Source: Lepidodermella squamata (taxonomy: Eukaryota; Gastrotricha). Taken from it: a stretch of DNA of 64,000 nucleotides. The DNA lies in assembly GCA_047495785.1 (NCBI GenBank), contig JBLDXI010000002.1, positions 2,232,001 to 2,296,000 on the forward strand, in the 5' to 3' direction. Under the pieces are notes generated by a model. It saw nothing but the letters and a program-made list of their open reading frames with translations. It had not been told where the DNA came from and made no database searches. A program made the position numbers and the translations under genes. This document shows, piece by piece, positions 57,056-64,000 of this stretch (its first letter is position 1; the number at the start of each line of letters is the position of its first letter).

Positions 57056-59712
57056 TTATTGCTGCACCGAATCTTGATCCCTCGAGTCGTTTCTATCAAT
57101 CATATTATTGTTATTCATGCTTGGGAAGGCAGGTAGGTAAAGATTCATCCGGGCCAACGAAATCGGCCACGTCCTCAACTCAGCCTCCGCATCCTCCAAT
57201 CGAGCCATACGGTAGTATAACGCCGCGTGTGAGAACATGTTCGATTGAGATAAGAAATGCGAAACAAACCGCCCAGTCGCCGGCTGATCAGGGCCGTCTC
57301 GTTGCCGGACGAGGGGGATGAAACACCGAGCGAATCCGTGGGTTCGATTCGTGACATTTGTCTGCTGGCCGCCTAGCATGACCATGGCGTAGAGATAAGG
57401 ATCGGCCGGGAACTGGCGGGGCAGGTCGTGTTTATATCGAACCATCGAAACCCCACGGGATTCGAGGGGTAACGAGGCGATGCCTGGAGGCTGTATGCCG
57501 TCGAGGACTCGAGAAGCATGAGAAACACCAGCTGGAGGTAGTTCTCCCAAATCGACAAGCAAACTAAAAATAGCAGACAAATTATGTGTGTCGTACGAGA
57601 AAGGATTTTTGGGGGAAACGAGGACTCTCTCGGTGACACATCTAATCATATTTACCCTACTTTTTGCTAATAAAGGGATGCAATTGACAATTCCCCACAA
57701 TGTCCTTCCAGCCCAAACTGTCAATATTGTCCATGTACGACAAAAATTAACATACTCAATGATTTCTTCTCCTCGTTTTCCTTCGGTTTTTCGAACTATC
57801 GAAGTGTGGAGGACGATTGAGTTCAAGCTGTCGTTCGGAATACCGCATACAAAGTCGTAAAATAAAACCATTGCAGGAAGAAGGCCGCTGAAAATAACAA
57901 ATAGATACATCAAATTGTCCGCAAAATTTAAAAAAGAACGTACAAAGTTGGCGGATCAATTGGAATCGGGGCTGGTACAATTGGTGCCGGGATTCGTTTT
58001 TGCGGTTGTAGCGGCGCTGCCTCAACGACCGTATGGGAATCGCTGTGGCTCCACAGCGTTTTCAGATGAGTCATCACCGACTCGTGTCGAATGAGGTTCG
58101 CCTCGCTTTGAATCTTACAAACGCGTCGCAGCTGGTCTTTGATCACCTGTAAAACATCGGCGACTGCACCAGTAGAGGCCGCGTCCAAGTTCGATTTGCC
58201 ATCGGGCTGAAGCAGTGCATTCACCCGGGCGAGGCTGACAATTTCGCGACATAGCCGCTCCTTTTCCAACGATAAATCAGCTAGCATCTTGTCAAGGTGT
58301 TGCTCTAAAAATGTCGAAAAATTAACGTTGCCGGATATTTATAAGAATTAAATTTCTCACCCGCAGATTTTGTGCGTTCTTTTATCAGGAGTCGCCGCCG
58401 TTCGCGGTCGATATCGTCGAGTTCTTGCTGAATTTCGCTGATAATCGACTGGACGTAAGGATTGTCATGGGTATGAGTCACAACCGGATTGCGATTTTTT
58501 AGCCGAAATCGCTCTGGGGGCGGAGGTCCAGGCGGCCCGGCAACGATGACGTCACCATCGTTGCCAGAGCCTAGAATGTGTACACCAGGCCCACTCGCCT
58601 GCCCACTCATACTCCCGCCCTGAAGGTTGTTCATATCGAAAATCGGGTAGCCATTCACCACTTGAGGCGATATCTGGCCCATCCCGGTTACGTAGGCGGT
58701 TCGGTGGGCTGCAGCTCGCATTCGAGCCTCATCGACGAGAGACACCTGGGTCGAGGTTTGATTTCGCTCCGGTTGCGCTTGGGTGCTAATTGTCACCCTG
58801 GCATTCATCTTATCTTTCAATTCCTTCTCCTTCTCAAGCGCCTTCTCTCGATCTTCGCGACGTCGCCTTCTATCTTCCTCCCTTAAAAATAATGGGTTAA
58901 GACACGATTTTTTACGTCAATTTTTCTCACAATGTTTTGTTAAGATCGATGATGTATTTGCTCAGTCGATCGAAGAACACTTCGGATTGATGTCGGCTTT
59001 TCTCCAGTTGTTCCTTGATCATCGGCATCAGCGAGTCGTCCTTCTTTTCGGTTTTTCTCGATTCATCGCGGTCACGCTCGATGCCTCGGTTCCGCTCAAA
59101 CTGTTTCTCAATCATTTGGTTGTAATCTCGATAATAGTCCATCATTGTCTGTTGGTACCTGTCAACCATCTGCGCCTGTTGAATTCAATTAATGCAAAAT
59201 TTAATAAAAAAGGAAAATCAAATACACGGATAAAATTTACATTCAGTTCGTCTTTGCTGTAGTCGAGATGTCTGATTTCTGGCGGTGGAGGCGTTCGCAT
59301 CCTGATGGTAATAGGCTTTGGCTGCACGTAAAATTTGTCAAATTGCGCAAATTGCGGCCGCATGTCATACAAATTCCGTCCGTCATTCGGATCGAGTCGG
59401 ACGATGTTAGCTGTCGGGGTTCCGTAAACTAGCAAATGCCTAGCATTTGCCGATGTATTCAAGGGCGCGCCCGTTGTAGCGAAAGCGTCTTGCTGGCCGG
59501 CGTTAACGTACTGCCTGGGTAACTGGCCTAGCCTGTCTTTGATTTCTATTGGCGAAAATTTGTCAATAAAGCAATCTAATTTCGAAATTTCTCGAACCTC
59601 CTTGAATACGGACTAGGTCGTCGCGTTTTCGCTGAATTTCCGCGACCTGCTGCGAATGTTTCTCGGCCAAGGCCTTGAAAATCGCGTCGGATTGCTGCTG
59701 ATTTATGCTCAT
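57056..59712 (-). CDS. CCDC17-like coiled-coil ciliary protein (792 aa)
   Basis: Six exons: 59598-59712, 59241-59545, 58931-59175, 58361-58881, 57944-58304 and 57056-57887, in frame throughout. Coiled-coil stretches rich in Glu, Arg and Lys (KALAEKHSQQVAEIQRKRDD, EEDRRRRREDREKALEKEKE, LDDIDRERRRLLIKERTK) flank a Pro/Gly linker (AGPPGPPPPERFRLKNRNPV). The C-terminal third begins IPIDPPTFGLLPAMVLFYDF; the VLFYDFxxGI motif near the end of a Pro-rich stretch matches my recollection of vertebrate CCDC17, a gene of multiciliated cells. Later parts have alternating hydrophobic strands (AIFSLLVDL). An X-box about 150 bp upstream supports ciliary expression. The orthology call is tentative. Confidence 0.7.
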
Positions 59713-59858
59713 GATATCTGCACGTGTGTTGTTTCAAAAAACTAGGTAGCTATCACAGGTTTCAGCTCGGCATCATTGAGTGAGTGCGTATAGAAGGGCG
59801 AAAAGTCGACTGACGAGCGAATAAGGTTCTTCTTCGTGTATTTTTCTTTCACTGAACC

Positions 59859-59871
59859 GTTGCTAGGCAAC
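59859..59871. promoter_or_regulatory. RFX X-box
   Basis: GTTGCTAGGCAAC is a near-perfect palindrome that fits the X-box consensus RYYNYY-N(1-3)-RRNRAC exactly, with a one-base spacer. It lies 147 bp upstream of the CCDC17-like start codon, the usual distance for RFX-controlled ciliary genes. Confidence 0.7.
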
Positions 59872-60066
59872 ACACTTTCATCTGGCGAGTGAAGCGAGCT
59901 ATTCATGTTTGTATTTGCACAGACATTAAAATAAGATACGAAAAGAACCCGAAATGTTACTAAAATTTTATTTTTTTTTCACATAAAAATGGACAATAAA
60001 GTGCCCTGAGGGCAGCAAAAAAGCTCCGGTGAGAAATGACGTGAAATTCCGTTTTCGAAATACCGA

Positions 60067-61289
60067 CTACTGCTTTCCGAAAGTCTGAAAAAAGAAAGCG
60101 TTTCAACGAGAGCGGACAAATTAGTAAAATATTTCATTACGTTGCTTTTGATGAGATTCGACGAATCTGCGTCTTTCTTATAGTTGTACGAGGCTTTGAA
60201 TTGCTGAAAAAAATAATCGATTATAAAATAAAATTGCCTTAATATAAAATCGAATGGGATGACTTTGGCCTATCAAAAATCGAATGTGATAAGGTAAAGA
60301 CCCCGTTAAATCCTTGGATAGCCCAAGAAACGGCCAGCCCAGGTGTGTAAAATACTCATAGATACAGCTCAGTTCCGGCTACACAATAAATACTAAAGTT
60401 GAAAGGAAACAATTCATGATTTTTGGTAGAACTTTGGTGACCGCTTAATGGAACCTGCCTCATCGAAATGGAAATCGTATGACATTTTTAGATTGCCCTT
60501 TCTCTAGGCTATCCAACGATACCCCACTCATGGGGTCTTTACCTGGCCACCTTCGATTTTTGATAGGCTAGAGTCACCATATTTGACGGGAAAATTAATA
60601 ATGCTCACATTTGGAGGGGCGTTGGTGCGCCCCACGATAGGGGTTGGTTTCGGCTGCGGAACCGGCTGTGGGGCTGGCTGGGCAGCTTGCCGTGGTGCCC
60701 GAGGCATTTGCGGCATCTGTTGCGGCATCTGAGGCATTGGCATTTGCGGCATTTCGAATTGCGGAGGCGGGAAAAACTATTGAAATAAATTATTGAAATA
60801 AAAATACAAATTTTAACGCAAATTTACGGGAAGCGGTGGCGGAGGCGGTGGCCTAAAACAAGATTTTATAAGATTGGCAACAAATTTCCCGAAAAATCTT
60901 ACGGCATTGGCGGTGGTGGAATGGGTGGGGGTCCAGGCATAATCGGCGGAGTTCTGACTCTAGGCCGATCGTCCAATAAAACAAGCCATCTATCGTCATT
61001 TTTCGGCTCTTGAGGAGCCCCGAATAAGCCACCCTGTTGCTGTTGCTGCGGGGGCTGTTGCACAATTATAGTTTGTCCAGCGACTGGAACCACATTGGAC
61101 CCGCCCCCGAATCCGGGGCAGAGGGCTATTGGCACCGAAATATTTGACCTGGAAAATTGCGAGAAATTTTTTACCTGATGTATCGCAGCCTCCTCCGCAG
61201 CAGCAAATGCAGATCAGAACGCCGATAAGCACAAGCAGGATGAAGAGAAGGACACCTCCGATAATCAGCCCCAAGGTTAGCGTGTCCAT
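60067..61289 (-). CDS. Single-pass membrane protein with Pro/Met/Gln-rich tail (203 aa)
   Basis: Six exons: 61175-61289, 60903-61125, 60828-60852 (25 nt), 60609-60776, 60141-60203 and 60067-60084 (18 nt). The N-terminus is a long membrane helix (LIIGGVLLFILLVLIGVLIC) followed by a palmitoylation-type CICCCGGGC cluster. The cytoplasmic tail is low-complexity: a Gln run, PPIMPGPPPIPPPPMP, then MPQMPMPQMPQQMPQ and PAPQPVPQPKP. The last exons give QFKASYNYKKDADSS and end GKQ. Proline runs suggest SH3/WW/EVH1 binding, which is an inference. Intron 4 (60204-60608) is 405 bp instead of about 50 because it contains a MITE. The family is not recognised. Confidence 0.7.
60257..60578. mobile_element. 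MITE inside an intron
   Basis: A 322-bp element with imperfect inverted repeats of about 70 bp. The left arm contains GCCTATCAAAAATCGAA, AGGTAAAGACCCC and TTGGATAGCC; the right arm contains all three in reverse complement (TTCGATTTTTGATAGGC, GGGGTCTTTACCT, GGCTATCCAA). It has no coding capacity and belongs to a different family from the 1.4-kb element at 7404-14175. Confidence 0.7.
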
Positions 61290-61649
61290 TACGGCGGGAC
61301 TATACTAACTCGCTCGCTACTTTCTCATTCTCATTTTGAGAGAATTTTACGAATGCAATTTTTTTGCGTGTCTCCGCACCTACTTTAGGTACTACCATTG
61401 ATATCTCTACCACCGTCATGTTGCCAGGCACTTCCAATTCATTGATGAATGACTCGAAAACAAACAAAACAACCAGAATATTTTGTCATTCTTTATTATT
61501 CTTGTAGTAATAATTAACTTATTTTACCAATTATTATTAATATTCAGCACTTTTTTCGAGTTGGAAGATAATTTCACCAAAAAATCACTCATGGTCCCTA
61601 AAACGAGGTCATTTTCATCACAACAAAATAAATTATGTCGCTTGATCAA
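61290..61649. other. Intergenic, no gene seen
   Basis: Contains the 5' flank of the proline-rich membrane protein gene and the 3' flank of the ERMP1 gene, both on the minus strand. A partial X-box-like GTTGCCAGGCACT at about 61420 misses the last half-site bases. Confidence 0.45.
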
Positions 61650-64000
61650 TTAGAATGCGTAGTTTGAGTACAGTGAAGTTATTGGGATCGTGCAGTGCCA
61701 CGGCGGCAAATGCTTGACGAACTCCGCCAATTCGCCCGGCAACTCGCGCATTTCCTTATTCGCCGTCGAACCGCGGAAATATTGGCTCGTCACCGCGATA
61801 TCGAGCAGATTTTTCCCCGAGGCAGCCGCGTGGCCTGACGCGCCGACTTCGATCGTTAGAACGAAAGACCGTTGCTGGAGACGAGTCATATCGGCCGACG
61901 AGCCGAATCTGACCAGGACGAACCAGGTAGGCCGGGGTTCGGTTTCGGTCGGTTTCGGCGGCGCGACCAGTTTATCGGCTGGGAATTTGGAGATCGCAAT
62001 CGATTGATTGCCAAAATGCCACTTCAATAGCGCGGTGTGGCTTTGCGGTGATATGTACAGTGAGCAGTGAGGCGTATCGCCGCAGTCGACCCGGTATTGC
62101 AGCAGCCACCGACCCGCTTTTACCATGTACGGTGAGGTCGGCATTTGGCTGATCGTTGGCCAATATACATTTTTCAGAGTTTCTTCCGATGGCTTGATAT
62201 CAATCCAATATGTCAAATCTTTGATGAATTCGTTAAGGGGGAATAGGAAAGGGAGACCGCAGTATGGTTTAGTAACCGGGTCGTCACCTTGACACGCTTT
62301 TCTCGCCCTCGACCAATAATCGTCCAATTTAGGCGATAGTCCCTTCAAATTCGAAATACCGGTGTAGTCAAGCGGGACGAACCATAGCCCGGATTGGATC
62401 GGGGCAGTTTCCGTGTTGTCTTGAGCTGAGATGAACCGCCTTAACGTCAATTGAGCACCTGATCGTTGAGGCCGGGCGCCGTCCGCTCGACCGGGTATAA
62501 TTTGGTACGGGTACCCGAATGGTGTTAAAACCACGGTGATTATCGTAAATGCGGTTATTATGCCGATCGATTTTACGATTGGAGAAACATGGCCGCCGCT
62601 CAAATAGACAATTGGAGCCTAAATTGAACGAAAGATAATAAAATAATAAATAAGTCCGTCTTAATTTTAGTTTATATAATATTGAATAATTAATTCGCTC
62701 AAAAATGCCTTTTCAAAATTTTGGGACATTTCAGATATTCGAGAAAATTCTATAAAATTACAATAAAATTCTACGAAACAGAAATTTTGAAAAATTTATT
62801 AATTTTTGAAAAATTCAAAAATATCAAATATTTCTGGAAACTTACATGAAAGAACAAAATAATTGAAAGCACAGCGAGGGATAAAATAGACAGCAGAACG
62901 TCCGGGTTCGTCGCATTGCCGATTCGCCCGGTTAGCGGGACGAAAATTTCGAAAACCGGATCAGTGATGTAGAAGAAATAAACGGTAGGAATTAGGGTGA
63001 GAAAAGCGTGGCGGAAAAGTAGAGTCGCGCCGCCATTTCTACGGCCTCGTTTACCGGCTATCGGGATCAACCGGTCCATAATAAGGGCGCCAATCAGCGG
63101 CATGCCGACCCAGAAAACGCTGAAAACGTACGACGCTGCTACTAGGTGGTAGGTCAGGTGGCAAATTGGTATCGAACAAAGCAGTAGAGCTGCGTCGAAT
63201 GAAATGTCGTAGGACGTTTCGCATTTTTGGGCGAAATTCGCTGTGGCGCATTTTGGCACCATGACGTATTTAAAGCAAGCAGCGTGAACTAGGAACGCCA
63301 CTGCAGTTGCGGGTAGGGCGAATAACGGGAATAACAGCCACGGTTTGCCGTACCAGGACATACTGGCCGGGCTTTTACTCAGCAGGGTGCCTAAAGCAAC
63401 AGAGACAATTCCAGCGGCTACGACCGATAAAAGATGGGCAAAAATCGCCGAGGCCAACATTTTCCCGTAGGAAATCCCATCTCGACGATGCTTATCGCTG
63501 AAAAGAAGGCCGAAAATCCGGTAAAGAGTACCAGCCACAGCTAGAAAATTGGTGGCGAGTCCAACAGTCCGAAATGGGTACACGACAAGATACTGAAAAA
63601 TCCTCCTTAATTTTGGCTTAAATTCAATGATTGATTTTACTTACCATCGAAAAAATGTCGAAAAAGACCAATTTTTCGCCAGATCGATCGTTAGGATCTT
63701 CAACCGGAGGTATTTTAGCCAGGTCCATATTCGCCAGGGTTCGAACCAGCGCCAAAATGTTAGACCCAGCCCGTTGAAGCGTGCCGTCCGAAATGCGATC
63801 AGGCGTGTCGAATCGATTGTGGTAGACATAACCATTCGCGTAGAAGGCGAAGTCAACGCCTGGCAAATGGCCGTGGTCTCGGAAAATTCGAAAATCAGTG
63901 TCTGATGGGATGACCCCGGATTGGAACACCTCCTGCCCGCCAACACTCGCGTAAGGATACGGCGCCGATTCGGCGTAGGCGCGGACTAAAATTGGCGTGG
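61650..64000 (-). CDS. ERMP1: ER metallopeptidase 1 (M28 family), 5' partial
   Basis: Three exons in the window: 63645 to beyond 64000, 62846-63592 and 61650-62618; the N-terminus lies off the right edge. The first exon holds the end of the M28 zinc peptidase domain: SDTDFRIFRDHGHLPGVDFA, then ANGYVYHNRFDTPDRI. Its His, in YHNRFDT, is the last metal ligand of the family, and QRAGSNILALVRTLANM follows. Next comes the multi-spanning membrane region (at least seven hydrophobic helices across residues encoded by 62846-63592 and the start of the last exon). A lumenal C-terminal domain then runs to YSNYAF. This order matches ERMP1/Felix-ina, an endoplasmic reticulum peptidase. The visible part is about 690 residues. 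Confidence 0.92.

Noticed and set aside
61410-61435. Second X-box upstream of the proline-rich membrane gene
   Set aside because: GTTGCCAGGCACT lacks the terminal RAC of the consensus.
1-64000. CRISPR arrays, rRNA, tRNA genes, bacterial operons
   Set aside because: None seen. Repeats are transposons or gene duplicates, and the gene structures are eukaryotic.

Overview
The window is nuclear DNA from a compact animal genome. Genes are split by many very short canonical GT-AG introns (mostly 45-60 bp, usually ending TTTCAG or TTTTAG), intergenic gaps are short, and the proteins are metazoan: nuclear receptor, Cys-loop receptor, CBP/p300-type TAZ and KIX domains, V-ATPase a subunits, a dynein heavy chain. 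The proteins are fast-evolving. A CCDC17-like gene with an RFX X-box upstream and a divergent dynein suggest motile cilia or flagella. I cannot name the species; a small-bodied invertebrate fits better than a nematode or arthropod.

Layout. 1-14.3 kb is accessory-like: a secreted-type LamG/Cys-rich gene (506-2869) entering from the left edge; a tandemly duplicated pair of small single-pass membrane protein genes (4735-5179, frameshifted; 6071-6476, intact); then a dense nest of DNA transposons (6606-14175). The nest holds four near-identical copies of one 1.4-kb terminal-inverted-repeat element (a fifth partial copy starts the window), one older 2.1-kb relative, and large palindromic arms. 14.5-17.1 kb is one five-exon orphan gene (772 aa). 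17.6-30.9 kb is a tandem array of three V-ATPase V0 subunit a genes (1019, 938 and 1001 aa). 31.3-32.8 kb encodes a secreted Lys/His-rich repeat protein.

33.5-48.6 kb is a 21-exon dynein-heavy-chain-like gene (about 4197 aa). AAA1, AAA3 and AAA4 have lost their nucleotide-binding motifs, AAA2 keeps a P-loop, and the C-terminus is short. Its one long intron, between the stalk coiled coil and the microtubule-binding domain, holds a complete GNAT acetyltransferase gene on the opposite strand.

49.7-64 kb holds a Cys-loop ligand-gated channel subunit, a small RING-H2 protein, a TAZ1-KIX-RING-H2 protein, a nuclear receptor with two DNA-binding domains, a CCDC17-like coiled-coil protein, a proline-rich single-pass membrane protein with a MITE in one intron, and the 3' part of an ERMP1 ER metallopeptidase gene leaving the right edge.

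The genes do not form one pathway. The strongest candidates for something undescribed are the TAZ1-KIX-RING protein, the two-DBD receptor with an exact 21-residue finger insertion, and the nested acetyltransferase. Exon models were built by eye from splice signals, reading phase and protein similarity; ends may be off by a few bases.
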